Positions 11,148 through 25,297 of a stretch of DNA of 64,000 nucleotides are shown here, piece by piece. This stretch comes from Darksidea phi. Taxonomy: Eukaryota; Ascomycota; Dothideomycetes; Pleosporales; Lentitheciaceae. Both the position numbers and the translations under genes were made by a program. Every line of letters begins with the position of its first letter. Position 1 is the stretch's first letter. A model generated the notes under the pieces. That model was given only the letters and a program-made list of their open reading frames with translations, had not been told where the DNA came from and made no database searches. Where the stretch lies: NCBI GenBank assembly GCA_030770425.1, contig JASJFT010000002.1, positions 310,001 through 374,000 of the forward strand, given 5' to 3'.

Positions 11148-11732
11148 GGTGTGCTGGCAGAGGTCCGCAAGACAAGGCACGAATTAACGTATTTTACGAA
11201 GGGTAATGCTGCGTCCGTTGCGAGATCAGAGATATTGTACGATACGACAAAGGGAGGTTACGATATGATACCCCGCTAGATGCAGCACGGTTTAATAATC
11301 TATGCAACACAATTGAGATGCGAACTAGTGCGGATCAATTGGTGAATGGCGGTGAACTCGGCATAGGATCAACTGGGTTTCTGCTACCCGGACGCCGCAT
11401 ACAATCTCGAGCCTAGCCAAGCAGCATGTACAAGTGAATCCGTGCGTATAACGTAACAGGGTGTTTGTTGGGAAGTAGGAGACTCTGTCACCACGTATTC
11501 GACCCAGACACGTTCGGAGGATGATGGGAAGCTCTGCATCATAAGAATCAAAGACCCTCGAGTCATTGTATGTATTTGCTTCATTTCATTGCAGATCTAT
11601 CATGCCATTATGCCACACCAGGCGTGCAATACCATCTTTCCCGCCGGGAAACCAAACGTGTGGTATAGTACATAACCCATGCAAGCATACAGCCTGTATG
11701 GTCTTTCTACTGCCCATATTCACCTATTTCCC
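11148..11732. other. Convergent intergenic region
   Basis: About 0.6 kb between the 3' ends of the SWIM-finger gene (plus) and the Rpn8 gene (minus). It must contain both terminators. No gene or repeat recognised. Confidence 0.5.
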
Positions 11733-12990
11733 TCAGCCCTTCTTCCTCTCCCCGTCCTTACCCTTCACTTTGTCGTCCTCTTTTGCTTCTCCATTTACGC
11801 CATTCGTCTTCTTCTCCTTTTCTCCTTCCTTGCCTTCATCCTTCTTCGACTCCTTGTCCTCTGCTTGCTGCTTGTTCTGGATCTTGTTCTCAATAAGGTC
11901 GTGGAAGGCCGTAATCGCACGGATCAAACTTGACAGGTAGATAGCCATCAACTGGTCGTTGGTCTTGACACTCATTGCTCGCGCCAATTCCGAATTATCC
12001 AATGCGCCAGCTGTGCCCGCCGCGGGTCCCACACCGTTCGTTGCGCCCCCCACTGGTGTCGGCTTTGGTGTTGACAGGTTAGGAAGCAGGTTGAAGACGT
12101 CTTGGAGGTTGCCGAGAATGGCATGGTTGACGGGAAGATCTCCGTCGAGCACTTTCTGCAAGTATTGGCCGATGTCGCGCAGGCGAAGGTGGAGGCCTTG
12201 AAGCGATTGTAGTTGCGAAGTTATGCGGGTGGAAAGTGTGCCGACAGCAACGTCGCGGATATCGCGGAGGAGATGCTCGACGCCGATTTCTTCTGCTTCT
12301 TCTGCTTCGATTATCGAAGGGGTGTGGACGAAGGTCTTGGATGTAGTTGTGCCGTCCTGGATTCAAGATTAACTTCTATGTCTTCCAAACATATAACTTC
12401 TTCATTTAGAGCTCAACGCAAGCGGGGTAGTCATGGGGTTGGTACTCACATCCTTGATCTCCTCTACTGCAAAGTACGCATCCGTCGGCACGCCCACCTC
12501 CTTCGGCTGCACATCGATAATGACCAGCAACGGATGCGGCGTGTACCTCTTGAACAGCTCGTTGATCTCTAAGTCCGACGCCCGCAGCTTGGGACCCGTG
12601 TGATACCACCCAATGAGCTTTTCCCTTGCATTCACCTTCTTGAACATGTCGTTCATCGACTCGACGTAGTTGTGGTCTAGAAACCATACCGATGGGTCTT
12701 TCTCATCCTCCTCAAACGGTACTACGAGCAAATTTAGCGCTGTCTTAAGCTCTTCCAACGAAGGTGAAATATTCGGCGATAGCAGAATGGTGGGGCTGCA
12801 GCTTACCAGCAAAGCTGTTTGATACCCTCACGTTTTTGCCATCGTTCTGACCTAGCAGTACGCCGACTACTCGTTTTCGTGTTCCTTTTGCTTGCCGACC
12901 GTAGTGATCTGCTGCGGAGAGGAGCACGAGCGGTGCGACGGAGACGTTGCGCGTCACGAGCGACAGCGTCTCTGCTGTCGTGGCCGGCAT
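11733..12990 (-). CDS. RPN8: 26S proteasome regulatory subunit Rpn8
   Basis: Three exons, 12807-12990, 12450-12721 and 11733-12356, giving 359 residues. Rpn8 is the MPN-domain partner of the deubiquitinase Rpn11 in the proteasome lid. The MPN domain spans roughly residues 12-150 ([56 protein letters not shown]). The zinc-binding HxH of active JAMM proteases is absent, as expected of this non-catalytic subunit. A helical C-terminal part ([38 protein letters not shown]) is followed by a Lys/Glu-rich tail. Introns have GT..AG ends and keep phase across conserved motifs. Confidence 0.96.
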
Positions 12991-13461
12991 GTTTACGCTA
13001 TGTAGCTAGGGCAAACCGAGGCGAGAGAAAGCGTTTGCGGGTGAGACGGAGGCGGGCGTTTGGTGGCGGCGTGTGTTTTGGGTTGGTGTTGATGAGGCTC
13101 TGATGTTCTATCTAGCTTTCCGAGTGCCTGAGAGCTTGGATCACTTAGTCAGCCAAGCACATGGAGACGCTTAAGTGAATGGTCTGGGCGAACCGAATAT
13201 GCGCATCAGAACAGCAAATAGCAATCTCACTATCCGACACAAATGTTGTACAGATACTCGAGATTGCATCGAGCCAGTTCATTAGCACGCACTAATGAAC
13301 TTGAAGACGAAAACGAAAAACTATCGGAAAAACTGAGAGACAATACCAGGTCTCCCAGACCCCATACCAAAGCCCCTTCATTGCCCTCGCTTCCTATAAA
13401 TGCCCGCCCGCTTGTACCAAGAGCTTACTCTTACAAACTACGCTACAAAAGAAAAACGAAA
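12991..13461. other. Rpn8 promoter region
   Basis: About 0.47 kb between the start of RPN8 and the stop of PEX16, both on the minus strand. It contains A-rich runs near 13305-13340 and 13445-13460. No gene recognised. Confidence 0.5.
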
Positions 13462-14765
13462 TCAGAGCGTCGCCGTTGGGAAATAGTACTGATCCCACAG
13501 GAACTCGTAGTCTTCAATGACGCCACCTAGGATGTCAAGGAGAGGTTTGTTCCGAAGTCTTCGCGTAACGGCGTGTATCCAAGCCCTGCTTTCTATTAGC
13601 TAGTCTCGGACGAATGTTAACCCAGTAAACATACTTCGTAATGTTCTCATAGAAAGCACCCCGCATCATCCACCAGCCCAACGCCCATCCTCGTTTCCTC
13701 AGCTCTTCCTTCTCCAATCCTGTTAAGCCTCGAAGCCCTCCGGCAAGTCTCTCCTGGAAATCTTTCTTTGCGAGCTGTCTCGCACCATATTCTATGCTCA
13801 CTCCTATGAGCCATGGACGCCAGCTCTTCTTATCGCCGCTGAAATGCTGCAATGCGAGTGCGTAGATGACGGGTCTTAGAATGTATAACGCCTCCGCCAG
13901 CTCACCCTTGCCACTGACTCGGTGAAGGAGCGCCTTCGGAGGCTTGATATCATCCGCCGTAAGTACCTTGGATAGCAGATAGCTAGAGATGTCAGAAGAA
14001 TCAGGTAGGCTTGGCATCGACAGTCCAGTCCGAGGCATGGCCCAGTTCTCCGCCTCGACCGATTGTTCGTTTGGTGGTGTGTCCATTCCATTAGCCGAAG
14101 CTGATGAGTCCTCCAATGAGCTGGGATCAACCTCCCTTTGCGGTAGAGGAGGTGACACCAGCGGCCTTGAATTCGTTAACCGTAACAGTAGTAGCCGGCA
14201 CAGAGCCTTAATAGCCTCCAGGAACACCACTACCCGCCACCGTACCTTCTCACCCTTTCTCTTTGCAGCCATCTCACATAGTAGTTCGGTGTATTGGACC
14301 ATCTGCAGAGCAAGCGCGATGCGCTTGTATGTTGGCGATCTTTCGGTCCAGAATTTAGTGTAGCGGTTATGGGGACTGGGGTGTTGTCGCTGTGAGCCTG
14401 GCAACCGCGCCATAGCTTTCGCGAGGAGAGAGTCATGGTATAAGGAGAGAAGTTGGACGCCGCTATGTACTGTGTAGAGGTTAGCTTGGGTGTACAATGG
14501 AGCAACTAGGCGTCCTACGAGACTCGGATGCTATTTCAGATTCTCGAAAACGTCCTATATTCAATTAGCTATAACTTCATCGAAATATTGCCACTACAGA
14601 ACGCGCACCCGGAATGATATATGTCAGTGACCGCAGCGCCGACTCTATTTGCGATACCGCGCTGCTGTTCTTGGTGATGAACTCGGAATACATCCCGAGC
14701 CATTTCGGCGGCAGTGACAAGACCGCTGTAGTCTTCTGCGTCGCCTGCTTATACATGGTCGTCAC
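13462..14765 (-). CDS. PEX16: Peroxisomal membrane biogenesis protein Pex16
   Basis: Four exons, 14609-14765, 14519-14554, 13635-14469 and 13462-13585, giving 383 residues. Pex16 acts in early insertion of peroxisomal membrane proteins. Family signatures: PPKWLGMYSEFITKNSSAVSQIES, LTYIIPGRFRESEIASE spanning the 36-base second exon, LHSGVQLLSLYHDSLL, a basic amphipathic region (KRKGEKVRWRVVVFLEAIKALCRLLLL), a membrane-proximal helix near HRVSGKGELAEALYILRPVIYALAL, and a conserved C-terminus GGVIEDYEFLWDQYYFPTAT. A naive single-frame reading misses the last exon and runs into a stop inside the final intron. A second ATG three codons into the frame is an alternative start. Confidence 0.95.
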
Positions 14766-15521
14766 CCCAATGGATGGGTGCGGTGGGCCAACCTATCGCG
14801 CGGCGAGTTGTGGTGTTGAAGCGCGGAAGGCTGGTTACGAAGTTCGAGGGGCGGGAGGGCAGCGTTGAAGTCATGGCGCGCGGCCGCTGCCGAGGTACAA
14901 GCTCATGTCTCGCTATTGCTCTCCAGTGTCACACAATTTCACCAGCTCGATCAACTTCAGAATCGAATTCTAGTCGCTTATACCACACGCAGCCACACTA
15001 TGATCCCGTGAGGTCCAAAAGATTTACGAACGGTCAATTCCCAGCCCACTAGACATCGTCCCCCTAGGCTTCAGGGTCCGCCCTTTGGACTGTCCTTCGG
15101 GGGCGTTCGGAATGCGCAATCTGGGTCTTTAGAACATTTTGAATGCACTTGCGCTGCGTTCTCTACGGCAACGGTAAGACAGAGCATGATAAGGGCAGAA
15201 CTAGGTACAAACTAGGCGAAGCTCGACCGAAAACGTGACCACGCGCGTCGACCGTACTCGCGCCCATCTCCAATTAGTGCGATTGCTGAACGGTTCGACG
15301 GCTCCTCAAGCAGGCTCATTCTTTAACACAAAGCGAACAACTCTTTACATATCTTTTTCGTGGTCCGTGTTAGAGAAATAGAAACATTAACTTCGTACAA
15401 AGGCGGCCGCATTGCTGTTGCAAAACCGCTTCTACGCCTCAACCTCACTCCACTTCTCTTCTCCCACAATATCCCGCTCCCGAGCCATCACTCAGAACCA
15501 AGCCTATTCTTTCCTACCACA
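14766..15521. other. Divergent promoter region, PEX16 and HD hydrolase gene
   Basis: About 0.75 kb shared upstream region. No gene or repeat recognised. Confidence 0.5.
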
Positions 15522-16214
15522 ATGCCCTCCTCCATCCCTCTACCTATCGTCCCAGTTCCCTCAGAACACAAAGGTCTCTTCGAGTCCATTAACAACTTCG
15601 TCCACACCTACATGTCTTCCCCAGGGCACGACAATTCCCACGACTACCACCACATCCTCCGCGTTCTCTCCAACGCCAATCGCATACTCGAAGCGGAGCA
15701 AAAAGCTCATCCAGATGTCGCCTACGACACCACAGCTCTCTTCCTCGCGGCTCTTCTTCACGACGTAGGCGACCATAAATACGCCAAACCTAGTGAACAC
15801 GTAGAAACTCAAGTCTACAATGTCCTTCTTGAACGGGGGGCCTCCCACGAGCTCGCCATAAAGGTGCAAACTGTCGTCAAGCACGTCGGTTACACCAACG
15901 AAACTAAAAACCCGCAATCAGTCATTGATGTTTTGGCAAAGCATCCCGAACTCGCGATCGTGCAAGACGCGGATCGATTGGACGCTATCGGTGCTGTCGG
16001 CGTTGCTCGATGCTTTGCGTTCGGAGGTGCGAAGAAGCAGGGTCAGCCTATGGCTGCTGCGGTTGAGCATTTCGAGGAGAAATTGGTCAAGCTACCGGGC
16101 ATGATGAAGACGGATAGTGGGAGGGCGATGGCCGGGGAGAGGAACAGGGTTCTACTAGAGTTCGCTAAACACTTTGAGGAGGAGGCAAAGCTTTCTTTTG
16201 CCTTTGCTGTGTGA
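15522..16214 (+). CDS. HD-domain metal-dependent phosphohydrolase
   Basis: Single exon, 230 residues from MPSSIPLPIVPVP; the frame is open upstream but that segment reads as leader. The HD-domain ligands are visible: a first His in DYHHILRVL, the HD pair in LAALLHDVGDHKY, and the distal Asp in VQDADRLDAIGAVGVAR. This is the small bacterial-type HD family of unassigned phosphohydrolases, likely acting on nucleotides or similar phosphoesters. The precise substrate is not readable. Length and motif spacing are normal, and there is no targeting signal, so a cytosolic location is likely. Confidence 0.88.
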   Translation: MPSSIPLPIVPVPSEHKGLFESINNFVHTYMSSPGHDNSHDYHHILRVLSNANRILEAEQKAHPDVAYDTTALFLAALLHDVGDHKYAKPSEHVETQVYNVLLERGASHELAIKVQTVVKHVGYTNETKNPQSVIDVLAKHPELAIVQDADRLDAIGAVGVARCFAFGGAKKQGQPMAAAVEHFEEKLVKLPGMMKTDSGRAMAGERNRVLLEFAKHFEEEAKLSFAFAV

Positions 16215-17017
16215 TGTTAAATGTTGAACCGTATGCTAGACGAACTGATAGAGAAGAATTAGCAACATGATGATATTTTTCACCGCTTCATCTGCTGCGA
16301 TTCGTTGCGCAAAATGGATAAATGAGTTCCTGAAAGTAGTACAGATGCTAGTCAGACTCAGGATTATATGGTAAAGGGCTAACACATAACTGTACGTGTA
16401 AACATTCTTTATATAACTAGGTGAGCCAAATTCTCTGCCCGACGCAATACTGAGCGGGCTGGGTTATCACCATGTATCCTACCATGTGTCCTACCATGTG
16501 TCCTACCATGTAGGATGTTGCTACCGCTGTGCTATAGAAGATAGATGTATGAAGCAACAATGAGGACACCAATCTAGCGAGATGATGTTAAATGTCAGTC
16601 TCGAGAACCTTGGTAGGCAAAAACGTCAACGTCTTCCACTCTTCCATTCCTTTTTTTCGACAGCGCCATGCCGGGAAATCATGATGAAGACGTAACAATA
16701 GCCAGAGCTCACGCCCTTCCACACCTGTATGTTGTAATCTCACGCGCCAAAGTTAACTTTAGAAGTAGTGACGCCACATCACGTGACAATTGCCAGGCGG
16801 ACTTCGCGGACCGCTTCCACTCATGTTTGTTCCCGACGCCGTCGCATCTCCGCTGCTTAACCTCCTCTTGCCCTTTCAACGTCGCACCTATTAATACACC
16901 TTACTCTCGCCCACCTTTGTATACCGTCAAGGTCGTTGATTTTCCTTTGCCGTTGCGTTTCTTTGATACCCCTCCGTGTTAGCTCTGCTTCACCGTGTAA
17001 GCGAACGTGAGGCTATC
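16215..17017. other. Intergenic region with a 12-bp microsatellite
   Basis: About 0.8 kb downstream of the HD hydrolase. A near-perfect 12-bp tandem repeat lies at 16471-16512. An open frame from 16668 has no protein features I trust. The right part probably contains the promoter of the small membrane protein gene. Confidence 0.45.
16471..16512. repeat. 12-bp tandem repeat, about 3.5 copies
   Basis: The unit CATGTGTCCTAC (first copy CATGTATCCTAC) repeats three to four times, about 260 bases past the stop of the HD hydrolase gene. Confidence 0.8.
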
Positions 17018-17513
17018 ATGTTCTGCCTACGGAGCTGGATACCAGTTCTCTTCTTTCTGTGAGCCCTTCCCATATCCGTAGGAAGAATGCGACATCTGAT
17101 CCCCTAGACTACGAACCAATGCCTCGCCGGTATATCTTGTCCTCTTCATAACCGCAACCTACTTTCTCAACCGACCGTGCGTCTACTGCTCGCTCCTCCT
17201 CTTCATACTTGTAGTCGCACTCTTCGACTTCCAAACGCCATGGTTCGAAGCGCCGCTTTCCTCCGAGACCGCTGAGCTGGCTCTGAACGGCACAACGCCG
17301 TTTCGGGACACCATCTTTGAGACCGCCGGGGTCTTCGTGCAGGCTGCGAATAACACGGCGCAGTCGCTACTCAAGAGCGCTGTGGAGGGCATGCGCGAGA
17401 AGGGTGCAGGAGCGTCGGAGATCAGCAATGCCACGAACTATGAGTGGGTGAAGGGTCTCGTCGGGAAGAAAGAATGGCGCATTCCTTGTCTTGATGTCTT
17501 GGTCCGTATCTGA
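17018..17513 (+). CDS. Small predicted multi-span membrane protein, unrecognised
   Basis: Two-exon model, 17018-17058 and 17108-17513, giving 148 residues. The 49-base intron starts GTGAGC, ends CCCTAG and has a CTGAT branch-like site. The N-terminal ~60 residues are strongly hydrophobic in two or three segments (WIPVLFFLL, VYLVLFITATYFL, CSLLLFILVVALF). A polar region with three possible N-glycosylation sites (NGT, NNT, NAT) and an amphipathic helix follows. I do not recognise the family. The second exon is convincing because the long hydrophobic-then-amphipathic pattern persists in one frame; the first exon is chosen by phase and splice sites and is less certain. Confidence 0.5.
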
Positions 17514-18343
17514 ATGAGCGGTCGAAATCCGACAAGAGCAACTGGTACACAAGAATACGTGAATTAGGCGCTGGGACAGGACTCTGTCTCAAGTTAGTAG
17601 TAGGACGGCGTAATATCATTGCATAACTCGGCGCAGGTCACGGAATCTGGAGGGCATTCACGTGGCGTTGGTAGGACAATTTCACCTCTATACCATACCA
17701 CACTTCGTACCTATATGCGACTTTAGGTTCATGGATTTGGGTAGGGTCGCCTGTACCATAATGGGAATCGCCCTCGGTCTAGCATTGATACTTGTTGAAC
17801 CAACTCGGTGCGACCATGGACTCGAGTTCGGCGCACACGTCTACGCACTTTTCTAATATGCCATTGGGCTTGTTATATAACATAATTGCCTTAAGTGGCT
17901 TCAAACGTTCTGTAGACCCCCCCGCTGTGATGAAAGTTCGAGCATCAAGTAGATGGCCGCTTAGCGCGGGGTACGTGCTGTGGAGCAGAGCCGATGGCGC
18001 GTGTCACCTGCACCTTGCGACCAGTCCCTGATGCAATAGGTACCATTCCGCAATCTGTTCCGCAGGTAATACTCCGATCCCCACCTTCAAGCTGGCCGCC
18101 CTTCCCACGCTCTCGAGACGCTGTTCTCGACCACAACCGTGGAAACAACTTCTCGTCAAACCAACACCCCGTTTTCTATCCAGTTTCGCGTTCAAGAATA
18201 AACAATTCTTTTTGGAAAGAAGCCGAGAAGTCACCCCACGTGCGCGCTTCAATCATAGACAAGCGAGGCTTGCGGTCAAGGCTACAGCCTTTGGGAGGCA
18301 GCTTCGGTTTTGTTCGAGTGAGGCGAACAGTAGCTTCATCGCC
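17514..18343. other. Upstream region of the aminopeptidase gene
   Basis: About 0.8 kb. Short open frames on both strands show no motif. It should contain the aminopeptidase promoter and leader. Confidence 0.45.
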
Positions 18344-21300
18344 ATGGCGTCAGATAGGGATATTCTTCCTGCTTGGTGAGTTGGAGCCCCCATGATAGCA
18401 GCATCTTGGATCCCATTGTGGTCTCAAACACCCTTCAAGAGCCCCACTGAGCTGTCATTTGATAGCACTTGCGATGATGAACAGCTCAGCTAACGGTGTT
18501 ATTCCAGGATCAAGCCCTCGCACTACACTGTCTCTCTCTACGACCTCGAGTTTGGTGGCAACTTTGGTTACTACGGTACTGTCACAATCAAAACCAACAT
18601 CAATAAGGATGGTGGCTTTAGTGACCTTGTTCTCAATGCGCATCAACTCAAGATCGAGAGTGCGGAGCTCAAGACCGGTGATTCTACTCGATCGGCCAAG
18701 GACATATCTTATGACGAGAAGCGGCAGCGCGTAATGCTAGATTATGGAGAGAAGATTGAATACTCGGGGGAGGCTACCTTGACACTGAAATTCCAGGGTG
18801 CCATTAATAACGTATGCTGAACAGTGTAAAGGTCGCAGAGGGGTTGCTAATTGTACTAGATCATGGCTGGCTTCTACCGCTCAAAATACAAACCGAAAGG
18901 CGATGTCCCCGCATCTGTTGCGAAAGACGATGAGTTCCACTACATGTTCAGTACCCAATTCGAATCCTGCGATGCCCGCCGCGCCTTCCCCTGCTTTGAC
19001 GAGCCGAACCTGAAGGCAACCTTCGACGTCGAGATTGAGATTCCGAAAGACCAGGTTGCCCTCAGCAACATGCCGGAGAAGGAAATTAAGGAGAGCAAGA
19101 AAGATGGATTCCATACTGTGGTCTTTGAGCGCTCTCCAGTCATGTCGACGTACCTCCTGGCATGGGCCATTGGAGACTTCGAGTATGTTGAGGCATTCAC
19201 GAAGCGCAAATACAACGGAAAGAGCATTCCCGTAAGGGTCTACACAACCCGCGGTCTAAAGGAGCAGGGAAACTTTGCGCTGGAGAACTGCCACCAGATT
19301 GTGGACTATTTCTCCGAGGTACGGCCTTTTCTGGCAAAAGGTGGACGTGGCTGAATGTGTCCATAGGTGTTCCAGATCGACTACCCTCTTCCGAAGGTTG
19401 ACTTGCTGGCTGTTCATGAATTTGTGAGTGAAACTCCATGGCATACGGAGGCAGATACTGAGGATTGTACTAATTTATTAGCCAATCATACGTATACTCT
19501 CCAGGACCTTTTGGGATGTTTAGCTGACCGTTGTTTTCTAGTCACACGGTGCCATGGAAAACTGGGGTCTCATTACCTACCGGTTAGCCATCGCATAACA
19601 TTCAGATGGTTCCGTCTAACTTTTGATAGAACAACGGCAGTGCTGTTTGACCCGAAGACATCCGCGGATAGCTACCGAAACCGGGTGGCATATGTCGTGG
19701 CGCACGAGCTTGCTCATCAGTGGTTCGGTAACTTGGTCACCATGGACTGGTGGAGCGAGCTCTGGCTCAACGAGGGCTTCGCCACTTGGGTTGGATGGTT
19801 TGCAATTGATCACCTATATCCTGGTATGTTTTCCGCAGTTCAACAAGACTCTAATGCTGACGTGCAGCACAGAGTGGAACGTCTGGGGGCAGTTTGTTGT
19901 ACGTCATAAATCTAGAGGTAGCTCTGCTCCTTGCAACGCTAACGATTCTAGACTGAATCTGTTCAAACAGCTTTCCAACTTGACGCCCTACGATTCTCTC
20001 ATCCTATCGAAGTCCCTGTTTACGACGGCCTTGAGGTTGATCAAATCTTCGACCACATCAGCTATCTGAAAGGAAGTTCGGTCATCCGCATGTTGAGCTC
20101 CCACCTTGGTGAGAAGGTCTTCTTGCAGGGCGTGGCGGACTACCTCAAGGCGCATCAGTATTCTAATGCTACTACTAATGACCTCTGGTCAGCCCTCAGC
20201 AAGGCCTCTGGTCAAGACGTCAACAGCTTCATGGATAACTGGATTCGCAAGATCGGTTTCCCGGTGATCACTGTGGCCGAGGAACCTGGTCAGATTGGTC
20301 TCCGTCAACAGCGCTTCCTACTTGCCGGCGATGCAAAGCCCGAAGAGGATGAGACTGTTTGGTGGATTCCATTAGGTCTGCACTCTGGGTCGTCAGCTTC
20401 TGAGGCATCACTCCACAAGACCAATGCATTAACTCAGAAGGAGGATACCATTCGAAATGTCGATGACTCTTTCTACCAGGTCAATAAGAATTTGACAGGC
20501 TTCTACCGAACGAACTACCCAGCAGAGCGTCTCAGGAAGCTTGGTGAGGCTCGGCAGAGCTTGACCGTTCAGGATAAGATCGGACTTGTGGGCGACGCAT
20601 ACGCGAATGCTGTGGCGGGTTATGGCTCAACGCCCGGTCTTTTGGCTCTGATGGAGCGCTTCCAGGACGAGAGGGAGTATTTGTGAGTGATGCTGGCTTC
20701 TCTGGGAGGTCCTAGCTGATAATTTCCTCAGGGTATGGTCTCAAATTCTCACGAATCTGGGCAACGTTCGCAATGTATTCTCCGGCATCGAAGACATTAG
20801 CGATTCCCTAAAGCGATATGCACTCAAGTTGGTGACCCCCGCGGTCGAGCATGTCGGCTGGGACTTCAAGGACGGCGAAGGTTTCCTTGTCGGTCAACTG
20901 CGCGCTCAGCTCATTGCCAGCGCTGGTCTTCTGGGCCACAAGAGTACTGTTGACGAAGCCTTACGACGCTTCGACCTATACATCTCCGGGGAGGACAAGT
21001 CCGCCATCAACCCGTCCCTTCGCAAAGGCGTGTTCTCGATCGCCATCAAGGAACGCGGTGAACCGGCATTCAAGGCCATCCAGAACGAATACCTTACCAC
21101 CACCTCAATTGACGGCAAAGAAATCTGCCTGCAAGCTCTCGGCCGCGTTCAAACCCCCGAACTCGCCCAAGAATTCCTCTACTTCATCTTTTCCGACAAG
21201 GTCGCCATGCAAGATAAGCATTCCGGCACCATCGCCCTTGCTAGCAACGCCGAAGTGCGCATCGAAGTGTGGAACTTTGTCCGCAAGAATTGGGACAGTC

Positions 21301-21545
21301 ACGTGCATCCCACATTGTCTGGCAACATGGTCGTGCTGGAGCGCTTTTTGCGCTTTGGCCTGAACAAGTTTGCTGATGAGAAGGTCGCTGATGAGATTGC
21401 GGCTTTTTTCAAGGACAAGGATACGAGGGGGTACAACAAGGGGCTGGATGTTATTGACGATACTATTCGGAGTCATGCGAAGTACCGGGGCAGGGATGAG
21501 AAGGTGGTAAGGGAGTGGTTGAAGGCGAATGGGTATGCGCAGTGA
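18344..21545 (+). CDS. M1-family zinc aminopeptidase (Aap1/Ape2 type)
   Basis: Nine exons: 18344-18375, 18508-18811, 18860-19318, 19367-19423, 19542-19582, 19630-19823, 19873-19898, 19952-20682 and 20732-21545, giving 885 residues, typical for the family. The enzyme removes N-terminal residues from peptides. The exopeptidase motif GAMEN sits in the 41-base exon 5 ([14 protein letters not shown]). The zinc site [24 protein letters not shown] (HEXXH plus distal Glu) is in exon 6. The N-terminal beta domain ([29 protein letters not shown]) and the helical ERAP1-like C-terminal domain are complete. Short internal exons were placed by family motif and phase. The N-terminus is short with no signal peptide, suggesting a cytosolic form related to yeast Ape2/Aap1. 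Confidence 0.95.
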
Positions 21546-21776
21546 CTGCAAGTCAGGCTGTGAGCAAAATGCAGAAGTGCATCTTGCAGTTCCAGCAACT
21601 TTGTAGCTCCGTAGAACTAGGGATCAAGAACGTCGACTAAGATCACAACAGGTAAAGATTTCACATCAGGGAGCTGCAATGCTTCTAAACGATATAACAA
21701 TCTTCGCCCATCCAGAGTCTAGATACCTGCATCGCGTGATTCTCTATACTCTATGCTACATGTGGTCATACAGATC

Positions 21777-23103
21777 TTACACCCAATCCTTAGGGTTCCG
21801 CAACACCTCCAGCAACCTCTCTTCTCGACTGCCTTTCTCCGGCGCATGCATATACTGCCACCTCGCCGTAAGCGGCAAACTCATCAAGATACTCTCCACT
21901 CTCGCGCCTGGCGTGTTCAATCCAAATGCTGTCCCCCGATCATGCACGAGATTGAACTCGACATATCGTCCTCTCCGCAACTGCTGCCACTGCTTCTGCT
22001 TTTCCGTAAACGGCATGTCTTTTCTTCGATTTATGATAGGTATGTATGACGGCAGGAAAGCAGACAGGCAGTCCTGCACAAAGGAAAAGAGTTGCTCCTG
22101 GTCCTTCTCTGTGTGGTCGAGATCGTCGAAGAAGATTCCGCCTACGCCCCGTGTCTCACCGCGGTGCGTGATACGGAAGTATTTATCACACCATTGCTTG
22201 AAGCGAGGGTAGTAGGCTCTGTCATGCTTGTCACAAGCCTGCTTGATCGTGTTGTGGAAGTGTATCGCATCCTCGTCGAACAGATAACTCGGTGTAAGAT
22301 CGCAGCCACCACCGTACCACCATGCGTTTGTGTTGCCCTGCTCGTCGGCCGTCTCGAAGTAGCGATAGTTCAGGTGGACTGTTGGTGCCATGGGGTTCTT
22401 GGGATGTAGCACCATGCTCAGTCCACTGGCGAAGAATTCGAGACTATCGACGTCTGGGTCGAGTGCTTTGTGATTTGCCCGCATCTCCTGAATGGCACGG
22501 CGAGGGAGGCGGCCATAGACTACTGAGGTATTGACACCCGCCTTCTCGAACACGTTGCCATCTTGCAGCACACAGCTTATGCCCCCGCCGCCTTCGGGTC
22601 GCTGCCAGGTGTCGACTATAAACTTCTGGCCATCAACCTTTTCCAGCTCTGAGACAATCTGCTTCTGATGCTTCTTTATGAAGTGCTCCATGCGGAGGCG
22701 CATAGGCGATTGTTCTGAGATTCCGTTCTCACGCTTGATTATGGAGTCTTTCTCGGCGATGGTGGGAGGTTCGGTCTTGATGGTGTCATCGGTATACTGA
22801 TATCGCGATTAGCTTTGGCCGAAGTTTAGGTGAAATGAGGAGACGCACCATTGAGTATATTATGGCGCCTAGAAAGGGCAGCATGAGCAGCCGTATCCTG
22901 TTCGGCCATTTGCTAGGCCTCGGGTTCCGCCATTCTTCCAGCGGGTCAGGCTTAGGTTTTGGTGGACCGTCTGACATACATCTCCTAGGTGCTGGTATCT
23001 GTCTTGTGGTGAAGAAATTGGGATGCAAGGTGCGCTGTGCTGGAGAGCTTCGCGGGAGCTCTAGAGCTCGTGCAAGATGGAACAAGGGTCGGAATGCTGG
23101 CAT
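21777..23103 (-). CDS. HEM13: Coproporphyrinogen III oxidase, with N-terminal targeting sequence
   Basis: Two exons, 22849-23103 and 21777-22796, giving 424 residues. The enzyme oxidatively decarboxylates two propionates of coproporphyrinogen III in haem synthesis. The core from [14 protein letters not shown] onward holds the family signatures: [26 protein letters not shown]-type [43 protein letters not shown] and the [20 protein letters not shown] block. Exon 1 encodes an Arg-rich amphipathic N-terminus resembling a mitochondrial presequence, then a hydrophobic span ([16 protein letters not shown]). This suggests a membrane-tethered mitochondrial enzyme, unlike the cytosolic baker's yeast form. 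It is convergent with the aminopeptidase gene, with 231 bases between stops. Confidence 0.95.
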
Positions 23104-25072
<1,969 letters not shown>

Positions 25073-25234
25073 TGTACTAGCTCGTGTCAAGCCCAAGTCA
25101 GATCACATGATTGCTCCTGGCTGCTACGCCTCATTCTGTTCTATATAAGCCGCTCTCATACAGAGCTCTTACAATCAACCGCAGTTCTCACTTCTTTCCC
25201 TCACAGTGATTCACTCTGAACCCTCACTGTGACA
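25073..25234 (-). repeat. Left ~160-bp inverted repeat (TIR or solo LTR)
   Basis: On the minus strand this segment begins TGTCACAGTGAGGG and ends CTAGTACA, with a TATATAG box in the middle. A second copy in opposite orientation lies at 29729-29882. The copies align along nearly the whole length with scattered substitutions and small gaps. TG..CA ends and the TATA-like box suit an LTR, while the inverted arrangement around one gene suits terminal inverted repeats. I see no target-site duplication. Confidence 0.8.
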
Positions 25235-25297
25235 CGCTTTCACGTCAAATATTATATAATAATAAGGTGATATATAAGTAACTTTTTTAGAAAGCTT

